NCBI GenBank assembly: GCA_964421675.1
Contig: CAYQXV010000044.1
Location: 1-22,824, forward strand
DNA length: 22,824 nucleotides
From: CALLPQ01 sp964421675
GTDB lineage: Bacteria > Pseudomonadota > Alphaproteobacteria > Caulobacterales > Parvularculaceae
Direction of reading: 5' to 3'
In this document: positions 1 through 7,225 of the stretch, piece after piece
Position numbering within the stretch: position 1 is the stretch's first letter
How the letters are laid out: the number at the start of each line of letters is the position of its first letter
Notes under the pieces: generated by a model
What the model was told of the DNA's origin: nothing
Databases searched by the model: none
Seen by the model: the letters and a program-made list of their open reading frames with translations, nothing else
Program-made: the position numbers and the translations under genes

Positions 1-3
1 ACT

Positions 4-26
4 TCCGTTTCTGACGAGGAAACGGA
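4..26. repeat. Perfect 8-bp inverted repeat at the window edge
   Basis: TCCGTTTC (4-11) and GAAACGGA (19-26) are exact reverse complements around a 7-nt loop. It could be the hairpin of a terminator for a gene lying to the left of the window. However, no T-run follows on the plus strand, and the other side is cut off by the window edge, so its role stays open. Confidence 0.4.
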
Positions 27-69
27 CACTAATTATTCAAACAGAAACACTACCCCCACCTCCCCATCA

Positions 70-97
70 TTGACCTTTCTAAATCCCGCGCTATATG
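70..97 (+). promoter_or_regulatory. Possible sigma70-type promoter of rho
   Basis: TTGACC (70-75) and TATATG (92-97) with a 16-nt spacer resemble a housekeeping promoter. Transcription would start near 104 and leave an untranslated leader of about 130 nt before the rho ATG. Leaders of this kind are known to carry Rho autoregulation in other bacteria, but no specific attenuator structure is visible here. Inferred from motif similarity only. Confidence 0.3.
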
Positions 98-237
98 TTG
101 CATTCCTTCCTTATGGTGCTCACCGGGAAAAGGCATACGCCCTGCCCGTTTTGATCCGCGCCAGATCCACATTTTTACACCCTCACCGTGATGACATCCA
201 TCGCGATTTTCCCCCATATTTTTCAAGGACCTTAGCC

Positions 238-1509
238 ATGCTGCCGTCATCAATGACACTTGACGAGTTAAAAGCAAAATCACCAACGGAACTGCTTTCC
301 TTTGCTGAAGAGCTAGAAGTTGAAAACGCTTCGGCCAAGCGCAAACAGGAATTGCTGTTTGAAATTCTCAAAGAGCTGGCGGACCGCGATGTTGAAATCT
401 CCGCTGGCGGTGTTCTTGAGGTTTTGTCGGACGGGTTTGGGTTTTTGCGATCTGCAGATGCCAACTATCTGGCTGGTCCAGACGATATTTATGTATCGCC
501 CCAGCAAATTCGCCGCTTTGCCCTACGCACCGGGGATACGGTCGTTGGTGAAATTCGAAGCCCTAAAGATGGCGAACGCTATTTTGCCATGACCAAAGTC
601 GGGACAATCAACTTTGAAGACCCAGAACGTGCCCGCCATAAAGTTCATTTTGACAATTTAACACCGCTCTATCCTGAAGAACGCATCAAGATGGAAATTG
701 ACGGTAAAGGCGGTAAAGACCTATCGGCGCGGGTGATCGATCTGGTGGCCCCGCTTGGAAAAGGACAAAGAGCGCTTATCGTTGCGCCGCCGCGAACCGG
801 TAAAACCGTCCTGCTACAGAATATTGCCCATTCAATCGCTGCAAATCATCCTGAATCCTATCTGATTGTATTGCTGATTGATGAACGTCCCGAAGAGGTG
901 ACCGACATGCAGCGCTCTGTGAAGGGCGAAGTTGTATCATCCACCTTCGATGAGCCTGCGGTGCGCCACGTACAAGTTGCCGAAATGGTGATTGAAAAAT
1001 CCAAGCGCCTTGTTGAGCATGGGCGCGATGTGGTTATTTTGCTGGATTCCATTACCCGCCTTGGGCGCGCCTATAATACGGTTGTTCCCTCCTCCGGGAA
1101 GGTGCTGACCGGCGGTGTTGATGCCAATGCATTACAACGCCCGAAACGGTTTTTCGGTGCGGCCCGTAATATTGAAGAAGGCGGCAGCTTGACCATCATT
1201 GCCACCGCCCTGATCGATACCGGTTCAAAAATGGACGAGGTCATTTTTGAAGAATTTAAAGGCACCGGTAACTCTGAAATTGTCCTTGACCGGAAGGTTG
1301 CCGACAAGCGGACTTATCCAGCAATGGATGTTGCAAAATCGGGAACCCGGAAAGAAGATCTGCTTACCAGCAAAGACAATCTGCAAAAAGTTTATGTTCT
1401 GCGCCGCATCCTTTCCCCAATGGGAACAACAGATGCGATCGAATTCCTGATCGACAAACTCAAGCAGACAAAAACCAACGAAGATTTCTTCGATTCCATG
1501 AACACTTAA
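238..1509 (+). CDS. rho: Transcription termination factor Rho
   Basis: Hexameric RNA-dependent ATPase that ends transcription at Rho-dependent sites. The product is 423 aa, the usual size for the family. It opens with the Rho N-terminal helical domain (MTLDELKAKSPTELLSFAEE) and continues with the cold-shock-like RNA-binding domain (GVLEVLSDGFGFLRS). The RecA-type motor follows, with Walker A (APPRTGKT), Walker B (VVILLDSITRLGRAYN) and the C-terminal stretch containing FKGTGNSE. The start at 238 is chosen because AAGGA lies 8 nt upstream and the protein then has normal length. A second ATG at 253 is possible. The open frame runs back to about 70, but that extension has no Rho character. The next gene is 86 bp downstream on the same strand and may be a separate unit. 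Confidence 0.97.
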   Translation: MLPSSMTLDELKAKSPTELLSFAEELEVENASAKRKQELLFEILKELADRDVEISAGGVLEVLSDGFGFLRSADANYLAGPDDIYVSPQQIRRFALRTGDTVVGEIRSPKDGERYFAMTKVGTINFEDPERARHKVHFDNLTPLYPEERIKMEIDGKGGKDLSARVIDLVAPLGKGQRALIVAPPRTGKTVLLQNIAHSIAANHPESYLIVLLIDERPEEVTDMQRSVKGEVVSSTFDEPAVRHVQVAEMVIEKSKRLVEHGRDVVILLDSITRLGRAYNTVVPSSGKVLTGGVDANALQRPKRFFGAARNIEEGGSLTIIATALIDTGSKMDEVIFEEFKGTGNSEIVLDRKVADKRTYPAMDVAKSGTRKEDLLTSKDNLQKVYVLRRILSPMGTTDAIEFLIDKLKQTKTNEDFFDSMNT

Positions 1510-1512
1510 AAC

Positions 1513-1552
1513 TCCCGCCTGATAACTGCGTGAAGGCTTAGACGCCTTGCGG
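1513..1552 (+). terminator. Weak hairpin after rho
   Basis: AAGGC and GCCTT form a small stem with a 6-nt loop near 1533-1549, flanked by an outer CCCGC/GCGGG pair. No clear T-tract follows, so intrinsic termination is doubtful. It could equally be a processing or stability hairpin at the end of the rho mRNA. Confidence 0.25.
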
Positions 1553-1595
1553 GTTCTGTCTTATAGTTCTTCTGCGTATATGAGGAGTTTTGGGC

Positions 1596-3128
1596 ATGGC
1601 CTGGGAAAAGCAGCTGGAAGAACGCAAACGCCGTGAAGCCCTGTCCGAAAAAATGGGGGGCGAGGAAAAGCTCGCACGCCAAAAGTCCCGCGGTAAACTC
1701 AATGCCCGTGAACGCATCACCGCCATACTAGATCAAGACTCGTTTCGCGAAATTGGCAAACTTGCAGGCCGGGGCATTTATGATGAGCACGGGGATTTAA
1801 CCACCAGCCAGCCATCTAATTTTATATTTGGGCGGGGACGGATAGATGGCAACCCTGTGGTTGCAACCGCTGATGATTTTACCGTCAGAGGCGGGGCGGC
1901 AGACGCGGCGATCCACCGAAAATTCACCATGGCCGAACAGATGGCCCATGATTTGAAATTGCCTCTAATCCGAATGATTGATGGAACCGGCGGCGGGGGA
2001 TCGGTTAAATCACTCGAAGATATGGGGTTTACCTATGTTCCCTACATTCCCGGATGGGATGTGGTTGTAAAAAACCTGCAAACGGTTCCCGTTGTTACGC
2101 TCGCCCTTGGCCCAACCGCAGGCTTGGGCGCAGCGCGCATGGTCGCCAGCCATTATTCGATCATGGTCAAAGGCATTGCCCAGGTTTTTACCGCCGGCCC
2201 AAAAGTCGCGGCGGCGATTGGCGATTCACAAACCAACGATAAAAAAACTCTGGATAATGAAGCACTTGGCGGCAGCGAAATTCATACACGCAATGGGGTG
2301 ATTGATGATGAGGCCGCTAGTGAAGCGGAAGCCTTTCAGATGGCCCGGCGATTTTTATCCTATCTGCCCGCCCATACAAAAGCCGCGCACACGCGCGGCC
2401 CGGTTAGTGACCCGACGGATCGGCGCGATGCGTTTTTGCTAGACGCAGTGCCAGAAGATAAACGCCAAGCCTATAGTATGCGGCGCATAATTGATTCCAT
2501 TGCCGACAAAGATAGTGTTTTTGAAATGGGCAAACGATGGGGCCGCGGTGTGATTACCGCCTTTGTGCGGTTGGATGGTTGGCCCATCGCATTGCTTGCA
2601 TCTGATCCAAGTTTTTTAGGGGGATCATGGACTGCAAGCACCGCCGAAAAAGCAAAACGCTTTGTAGAGTTGGCAGAACGGTTTTCCATGCCCGTTGTTC
2701 ATCTGGTTGATAATCCCGGATTTATGATTGGTCTTGATGCTGAAAAAGCTGCCACCATTCGCCGCGGTGTTGAGGCGATGACTGAAATTTATACCGCAAG
2801 GGTGCCTTGGGCGAGCGTTATCATTCGCAAAGCGTACGGTGTTGCGGGGGCGGCCATGTCGAACCATTCAAAATTTCAATATCGTTTTGCCTGGCCCTCA
2901 GGAGATTGGGGCTCGCTGCCCATGGAAGGCGGTATCGAGGTTGCTTATCGCGCACAGCTTGAACAGTCCGATGATCCCAAAGCCGCACTCGCGGATATCA
3001 AAGAGCGGCTCGGCAAAGTCACCTCCCCCTTTCGCACCGCCGAGCAGTTTTTAATTGAAGAAATAATTGACCCCCGTGATACAAGGGCGCTTTTATGTGA
3101 ATTCGCGCAGCTTGCGCACAGACCTTAA
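1596..3128 (+). CDS. Acyl-CoA carboxylase, carboxyltransferase (beta) subunit
   Basis: A 510-aa carboxyltransferase of the propionyl-/methylcrotonyl-/geranyl-CoA carboxylase beta family, which moves CO2 from biotin to an acyl-CoA. The N-terminal half has the KLNARERI signature near residue 35, and the glycine-rich DGTGGGGSVKSLEDMG loop. The oxyanion-hole region follows (LALGPTAGLGAA, then VFTAGPKVAAA). The C-terminal half holds DNPGFMIGLDAEKAATIRRG and VIIRKAYGVAGAAM, expected for the biotin-binding lobe. ATG 1596 is preferred over TTG 1590 because GAGGAG ends 8 nt before it. No biotin carboxylase or biotin carrier gene is in the window, so the partner must lie elsewhere and the acyl substrate cannot be assigned. 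The GST-like gene follows on the same strand after 35 bp. Confidence 0.88.
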   Translation: MAWEKQLEERKRREALSEKMGGEEKLARQKSRGKLNARERITAILDQDSFREIGKLAGRGIYDEHGDLTTSQPSNFIFGRGRIDGNPVVATADDFTVRGGAADAAIHRKFTMAEQMAHDLKLPLIRMIDGTGGGGSVKSLEDMGFTYVPYIPGWDVVVKNLQTVPVVTLALGPTAGLGAARMVASHYSIMVKGIAQVFTAGPKVAAAIGDSQTNDKKTLDNEALGGSEIHTRNGVIDDEAASEAEAFQMARRFLSYLPAHTKAAHTRGPVSDPTDRRDAFLLDAVPEDKRQAYSMRRIIDSIADKDSVFEMGKRWGRGVITAFVRLDGWPIALLASDPSFLGGSWTASTAEKAKRFVELAERFSMPVVHLVDNPGFMIGLDAEKAATIRRGVEAMTEIYTARVPWASVIIRKAYGVAGAAMSNHSKFQYRFAWPSGDWGSLPMEGGIEVAYRAQLEQSDDPKAALADIKERLGKVTSPFRTAEQFLIEEIIDPRDTRALLCEFAQLAHRP

Positions 3129-3163
3129 ATTGCCCGTTTTTCTCAACCCTGTCGGAGATCGCA

Positions 3164-3775
3164 ATGACCTTGATTATTCACCATGTAAAACAAACCCGTT
3201 CACTACGCCCCTTATGGCTGATGGAAGAGCTTGGTCTAGCCTATGAATTGGTCGATCATGGCGCGAGCATAGCCCATATTGATATGGAAGCGTATGCCGC
3301 CGTCAATCCGATGAAAAAGCTGCCAGCATTTTTTGACGGGGATAAGGCGATTTATGAATCGCTCGCCATTTGTGAATATATTGCCCAAAAATATGGCGAC
3401 GGAAAATTTATGCGCACGCCGCAAGATGATGACTATGCTGATTATCTTCAGCTGTTTCATTTTGGCGAAGCGGGTATGGGCGGTTATATTGGGATATTAT
3501 TAGCCCATACAATTCTATTGCCGGAAAAACAGCGCAATCCGCATATGGCAGCGTGGGCAAAAGGTGAAATGGCGCAATGTCTCGCTTATCTGGAAAGCAA
3601 GCTCTCAGATGATGGTTATCTGCTCGGATCGTTTTCTTTGGTCGATATTTCTAACGCCTATATTTTGTTCCTTCTTAAGATCAGCAAAAATGCGCAAGAT
3701 TTTGGACCGCGCACAAATGCTTATTTCTCGCGGATCAGGGAGCGTGATGCTTGGAAGCGCGCGACAGAAAAATAA
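3164..3775 (+). CDS. Glutathione S-transferase-like protein
   Basis: A 203-aa cytosolic GST-fold protein. The N-terminal thioredoxin-like domain carries the cis-proline segment (VNPMKKLPAF, Pro near residue 54) and the glutathione gamma-glutamyl-binding Glu-Ser pair (YESLAICEYIA, residues 65-66). A Ser near residue 13 (TRSLRPLW) is a candidate catalytic residue. The all-helical C-terminal domain includes the LGSFSLVDISNAY segment, the usual N-capping region. CGGAG lies 8 to 12 nt before the ATG. It follows the carboxyltransferase closely and may be cotranscribed with it. It ends 5 bp before the convergent coaE stop. GSTs conjugate glutathione or isomerise substrates, and the substrate here cannot be told. 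Confidence 0.85.
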   Translation: MTLIIHHVKQTRSLRPLWLMEELGLAYELVDHGASIAHIDMEAYAAVNPMKKLPAFFDGDKAIYESLAICEYIAQKYGDGKFMRTPQDDDYADYLQLFHFGEAGMGGYIGILLAHTILLPEKQRNPHMAAWAKGEMAQCLAYLESKLSDDGYLLGSFSLVDISNAYILFLLKISKNAQDFGPRTNAYFSRIRERDAWKRATEK

Positions 3776-3780
3776 TTTTG

Positions 3781-5256
3781 TCAGCTTTTGCTTCGTTGCT
3801 CATCAACGATAGACGCCAAAACGGAACCAACGCGCGCTCTGGTATCTTCCATCTCTATATCTGTTGGGATGATATAATCTGCATGAGCGCGTTTTTCCCG
3901 GTCGGGCATTTGTCGTGAAATTATAGTCTCAAATTTTTCCTCAGTCATACGCGGGCGTGCCAATACCCGTTCGCGTTGCACCTTTTCATCGGCAGAAACC
4001 ACAATGGTCGCATCAAAGGCGGCTTCGCTTTTATTTTCGAACAAGAGGGGGATATCCAGTACACAGATTCTTGTACCAGACGCGCGTTCGCGCGCCATAA
4101 ACTCTTCGCGATCCTCAGCAACAAGTGGGTGAACAATCTGTTCTAATTCTTTTATTCGTTGAGGTTCTGCCTGCAACGTTTTGGCCAATTGATCGCGGTC
4201 AACACTGCCATCAATGATGGCGTTTGGAAAAGCGCTTCCAACCGAGGAGACAGCCTTACCCCCTTTTTGATAAAGTCTGTGAACCGCTGCGTCAGCGTCC
4301 CAGACCGCACATCCAAAGTCGGCAAACATCGCCGCAACCGTTGATTTTCCCATGCCGATTGAACCGGTCAAACCGATTTTAATCATTGAAGCTGAGGCAT
4401 TATATAAGGTTTTTTCAAGCAAGGTGCGCAATGAAGGATCTACGGTTGCTGTTGAGCCAAGCCACTGTTGATAACCCGGCACCGCCTGATGCAACAACAT
4501 GGACAGACCATCGACAATCGATAGTCCCGCTTTTTTCGCATTTTTTAGCAGGGGTGTTTCCAGCGGCGCATAAACAATATCGCCAACCAGCACCGTGCCA
4601 TTTTGCGGGTCTGGTTTATAGTCAAGCGCCGGTTGGCCTTTCATGCCCAGCGATGTTGTGTTCACAACGATGCCGGCCTGAATGGATGCGCGTTCATCCC
4701 AATCTCTCACCGAGACAGTAATGTTTTGCGCGCTTAAGTTTTTTGCCATCTCTTCTGCGCGACTTCTCGTTCGGTTGGTGATTGTCAGCTTAGCAACCCC
4801 CAATGTATGTAACGCAATTGCGATGGCAGGGGCCGCACCGCCCGCGCCGAGAATTAGAGCATGATCGGGCAAGTCTATACCGTCGGTGGCACTCGCCATT
4901 GCACCGATAAACCCAGCAACATCTGAATTGTCTGCATAGATATCACCATCGCGAAAAGTCAGCATATTTGCAGCGCCCACAAGGCGCGCAGTATCACTGA
5001 CATGATTGGCAATATTAAGGGCTTGCTCTTTTAACGGCATGGTTACATTGACGCCGCGATAGCCCTCATCGCGCAGCTGTTGAATTTTTTCCGGAAATTT
5101 ATGCGGAGCCACAGCGATTAGATTGTAACGAGCATCAGTTAATCCTTCACGTCTTGCCCATTCCCGGTGAATGACAGGAGACAAAGAATGATGGATCGGA
5201 AATCCTATTACGCCCGCAAGGCCTTTTTGACTTTGTTTATGATGGGGTTTTGTCAT
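3781..5256 (-). CDS. aroE-coaE: Shikimate dehydrogenase fused to dephospho-CoA kinase
   Basis: One uninterrupted 491-codon frame encodes two complete enzymes. Residues 1-290 are AroE, which reduces 3-dehydroshikimate with NADPH. They carry SLSP (24-27), VNVTMPLKE with catalytic Lys76, DNSDVAGF with Asp112, the GAGGA nucleotide loop (137-141), NTTSLGM, and GLSMLLHQAVPGY near the end. Residues 291-491 start with an internal Met and are CoaE, the last step of CoA synthesis. They carry the P-loop GSIGMGKS, WDADAAVHRLY, IVHPLV and VLDIPLLFE. Both parts have normal lengths, so the join falls exactly where separate genes would meet. The internal ATG at 4386-4384 lies in ATGA, so a one-base shift upstream would give the common overlapping-stop arrangement. 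A six-T run at 4410-4415 sits close to the junction, so fusion versus sequencing indel is unresolved. The gene starts 8 bp after maf. Confidence 0.93.
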   Translation of the reverse strand: MTKPHHKQSQKGLAGVIGFPIHHSLSPVIHREWARREGLTDARYNLIAVAPHKFPEKIQQLRDEGYRGVNVTMPLKEQALNIANHVSDTARLVGAANMLTFRDGDIYADNSDVAGFIGAMASATDGIDLPDHALILGAGGAAPAIAIALHTLGVAKLTITNRTRSRAEEMAKNLSAQNITVSVRDWDERASIQAGIVVNTTSLGMKGQPALDYKPDPQNGTVLVGDIVYAPLETPLLKNAKKAGLSIVDGLSMLLHQAVPGYQQWLGSTATVDPSLRTLLEKTLYNASASMIKIGLTGSIGMGKSTVAAMFADFGCAVWDADAAVHRLYQKGGKAVSSVGSAFPNAIIDGSVDRDQLAKTLQAEPQRIKELEQIVHPLVAEDREEFMARERASGTRICVLDIPLLFENKSEAAFDATIVVSADEKVQRERVLARPRMTEEKFETIISRQMPDREKRAHADYIIPTDIEMEDTRARVGSVLASIVDEQRSKS

Positions 5257-5264
5257 GAGCTTTT

Positions 5265-5864
5265 TTAAAACTCGATAATTTCATAGTCGCGCAAGGCTTT
5301 AAGAAGTGGTGATAAAGCCAGGCCAAGAACCGCAAAATAATCGCCATTTATTTTTTCGAACAATCGAATGCCGCGATCTTCAACCATATAACCGCCAACA
5401 GATTTTAAAATATCATCTGGGGATTGTTCCATATAGAGATCTATTTCACGTTCACTAAAATTCCGCATTATCAATTGCGGGGTTTCAACATGATGCCATA
5501 TGCGCTTACCGCGATGCATAATAACGCTCGCATTGATAAGGTGGTGAGGCTTTCCGGAAAATTCTAAAAAGCGTTGTTTGGCTTCGCTGCGCGATTTGGG
5601 TTTATCGTACGGTCTGCCCTCAAATTCTAAAATCTGATCGGCACCGAGCACATAAGTATCTTCATCACATTCAACGGCGGCGGCTTTTGCATGGGCAAGA
5701 TCGAGCGCAATATCAATCAAGGCATGGCCTTTTTGTAGTCCGTCTTTTTTGATCGCATCTTCATCGGTTTGCGTTTTTACAACGGTAAACGGAACCCCGG
5801 CATTTTTGAGAATAGTCGCGCGAACCGCACTGCCCGATGCTAAAATGAGATTGGGTGCAGCCAT
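5265..5864 (-). CDS. maf: Maf/YceF-family nucleotide pyrophosphatase
   Basis: A 199-aa Maf-like house-cleaning pyrophosphatase that hydrolyses non-canonical or modified nucleoside triphosphates. The N-terminal LILASGSAVRATILKNAG is the family signature, with SAVR in place of the common SPRR. VLGADQILEFEGRPYDKP carries the conserved Asp of the active site. The C-terminal SVGGYMVEDRGIRLFEKI and NGDYFAVLGL match the family end. The start at 5864 is chosen because it directly precedes the signature, and the ppsR stop lies one base upstream (TAA-A-ATG), suggesting translational coupling. The open frame extends to 5942, but that part overlaps ppsR and has no Maf features. It sits in a run ppsR-maf-aroE-coaE. 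Confidence 0.93.
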   Translation of the reverse strand: MAAPNLILASGSAVRATILKNAGVPFTVVKTQTDEDAIKKDGLQKGHALIDIALDLAHAKAAAVECDEDTYVLGADQILEFEGRPYDKPKSRSEAKQRFLEFSGKPHHLINASVIMHRGKRIWHHVETPQLIMRNFSEREIDLYMEQSPDDILKSVGGYMVEDRGIRLFEKINGDYFAVLGLALSPLLKALRDYEIIEF

Positions 5865-5865
5865 T

Positions 5866-6807
5866 TTACGAGTCTCTTTTAGGTTGCGGTGTGTCGGTTT
5901 CAACATTTTCTGAGGCCGACGAAATAGATTGCGAAACCTCATTTTGGCGCGCTGAGAGTTTGGTTAGTATTTGCGCAGCCGTTTCTTCAACCGACCGCCG
6001 GGTAACGTCGATCACCGGCCAGCGATATTTTGCGAACATGCGTTTTGCAGCGACAAGTTCTTTTTTGATCGTATCAAGCTGCGCATAGTCACTATCTCGG
6101 TCTGCATTCATTGAGCCGAGCCGGTTTTTACGGATTTGACCCAATCGATCCGGACTTGCGATCAAGCCCACCACTAGCGGGCGCTTTAGTGTAAAAAGTT
6201 CATCCGGGGGATTGCTTGTGGGCACCAAAGGAATGTTTGCCGCTTTAATCCCGCGATTGGCAAGATACATACAGGTCGGGGTTTTTGAGGTTCGGCTGAC
6301 ACCAACCACCACCACATCGGCAGATTCCAGATCCCACGTCATCTGCCCATCATCATGGGCCATGGTATAATCAAGGGCAGCAATTCTTTGGAAATAGGCA
6401 TCGCCCATACGGTGCTGGGCACCGGCATCAAGATTTTGCTCAAGATCGAGAAATTCAGAAAAGGCCTTCGTCAATGGATCAAGAACGGACACGGCGGGGA
6501 TGCTAAGTTCGCTGCATCTTATCTCAAGATGGCGGCGAAGGACCGGGTTTACGATGGTGTAAAGAACCAATCCGGGGGCCTCTTCGATAGAGCGCAAGGC
6601 TTTGTCCAGCTGAGCGCTAGAGCGAATAAGAGCGTAAATATGCTCCATCGGTATGGCCGTAGAAAACTGTGACGCGGTGGCCTTCAACATTGTATTCAAT
6701 GTCTCGCCCGTTGAATCGGAGACCAGATGCACGTGGAAACAGGTGGCATTTGGCTTTCTGGCGGGGGCCTGATTCACGGTGTCAGCCTTCTCATTTAATA
6801 CGGACAT
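5866..6807 (-). CDS. ppsR: PEP synthase / pyruvate phosphate dikinase regulatory protein (DUF299)
   Basis: A bifunctional kinase/phosphorylase that switches phosphoenolpyruvate synthase or pyruvate phosphate dikinase off and on by phosphorylating a threonine. Diagnostic features are HLVSDSTGETL (residues 27-37) and the P-loop-like VVVGVSRTSKTPT (about 166-178), followed by YLANRGIKAANIPLVP. The C-terminal part includes RWPVIDVTRRSVEETAA. About 25 residues after that are polar and poorly conserved in character. The ATG at 6807 has no good ribosome site. A GTG at 6777 has GAGAAGG 8 nt upstream and would give 303 aa, so it may be the true start. The target kinase gene is not in the window. A DUF299 gene facing hemE across the origin is, as I recall, also the arrangement in Caulobacter and Rickettsia. 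Confidence 0.93.
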   Translation of the reverse strand: MSVLNEKADTVNQAPARKPNATCFHVHLVSDSTGETLNTMLKATASQFSTAIPMEHIYALIRSSAQLDKALRSIEEAPGLVLYTIVNPVLRRHLEIRCSELSIPAVSVLDPLTKAFSEFLDLEQNLDAGAQHRMGDAYFQRIAALDYTMAHDDGQMTWDLESADVVVVGVSRTSKTPTCMYLANRGIKAANIPLVPTSNPPDELFTLKRPLVVGLIASPDRLGQIRKNRLGSMNADRDSDYAQLDTIKKELVAAKRMFAKYRWPVIDVTRRSVEETAAQILTKLSARQNEVSQSISSASENVETDTPQPKRDS

Positions 6808-6894
6808 ACTGTGTAAAACTCATCGGCGGGGTATGGCCAATCCAGTTGGCGGGGGTTTGTTAAAGGTTCTACCAGTATTACCGGCACACATTCC

Positions 6895-6923
6895 GGAAAA
6901 GTTTTTTCCCATGGAACTTTTCC
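6895..6923. repeat. 9-bp inverted repeat in the origin region
   Basis: GGAAAAGTT (6895-6903) and AACTTTTCC (6915-6923) are exact reverse complements separated by 11 nt. It lies next to the first DnaA-like box and upstream of ppsR. It may be an origin hairpin or a protein-binding dyad. Nothing in the sequence identifies the ligand. Confidence 0.6.
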
Positions 6924-6929
6924 TCAATT

Positions 6930-7056
6930 CTATCCACAGTTTGAAAAATCTATGCTGGATAAATAGCATCTGGATAAGACGGTGAACAAGTTGGCGTTCA
7001 GATTCAATATTTTATCGTTGTTTTCCTGATTTTCCATTTTGCGGCGTCTTGGATAA
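6930..7056. promoter_or_regulatory. Cluster of DnaA-box-like 9-mers
   Basis: Compared with TTATCCACA, CTATCCACA at 6930-6938 (plus strand) has one mismatch. On the minus strand, TTATCCAGA at 6969-6977 has one mismatch, TTATCCAGC at 6954-6962 has two, and TTATCCAAG at 7048-7056 has two. Degenerate boxes are normal in alphaproteobacterial origins. None is a perfect consensus, so individual sites are less sure than the cluster. Confidence 0.6.
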
Positions 7057-7171
7057 AAAAGTGCTTTTGTCTTGGGTATAAATTGGGCACATCTAAGAAA
7101 CTATGGATGGAAAATTTATGCGCTTCTTTTCGCCCTATCAGTTTTCCCCGATATCCATGCCTATAATTATA

Positions 7172-7186
7172 TTAACCCTTTTTTAA
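7172..7186. promoter_or_regulatory. CtrA box 1 (TTAA-N7-TTAA)
   Basis: TTAACCCTTTTTTAA is a perfect match to the full CtrA consensus TTAA-N7-TTAA. In Caulobacter, phosphorylated CtrA binds such boxes in oriC and blocks initiation and the nearby hemE-side promoter. A GAATC (GANTC) site at 7187-7191 directly adjoins it. Its position 39 bp upstream of the hemE ATG would also let it control hemE. Confidence 0.72.
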
Positions 7187-7192
7187 GAATCA

Positions 7193-7207
7193 TTAAGGGA
7201 AAGTTAA
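7193..7207. promoter_or_regulatory. CtrA box 2 (TTAA-N7-TTAA)
   Basis: TTAAGGGAAAGTTAA is a second perfect TTAA-N7-TTAA, 21 bp (two helical turns) downstream of box 1. The four TTAA elements begin at 7172, 7183, 7193 and 7204, so all lie on the same DNA face. It ends 18 bp before the hemE start codon, overlapping the leader of that gene. Confidence 0.72.
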
Positions 7208-7225
7208 CGGTGGAAAGACCGCACC

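Larger units (their letters stand above)
6808..7225. other. oriC: Probable chromosomal replication origin (oriC)
   Basis: A 418-bp gene-free stretch between the divergent ppsR and hemE genes, the position of oriC in Caulobacter. It contains several DnaA-box-like 9-mers (6930-7056), long A/T tracts (about 7001-7036 and 7155-7205), a 9-bp inverted repeat near its left side, two GANTC sites (7001-7005 and 7187-7191) that would be CcrM methylation targets, and two perfect TTAA-N7-TTAA boxes. parS sites and parAB follow within 10 kb, as usual for alphaproteobacterial origins. The assignment rests on context plus motifs. No replication data can be seen from sequence. Confidence 0.82.

Noticed and set aside
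70..237. 56-residue N-terminal extension of Rho
   Set aside because: No Rho similarity, and a good ribosome site precedes the ATG at 238. It is best read as leader.
4386..4721. Open frame antisense to aroE
   Set aside because: No ribosome site or recognisable domain. It is opposite strongly conserved AroE motifs.
6728..6741. TGCACGTGGAAACA in ppsR as a fourth parS
   Set aside because: It has the CACGTG core, but the arms do not align with the consensus (an extra base on one side). The bases encode conserved HVHLVSDST context.
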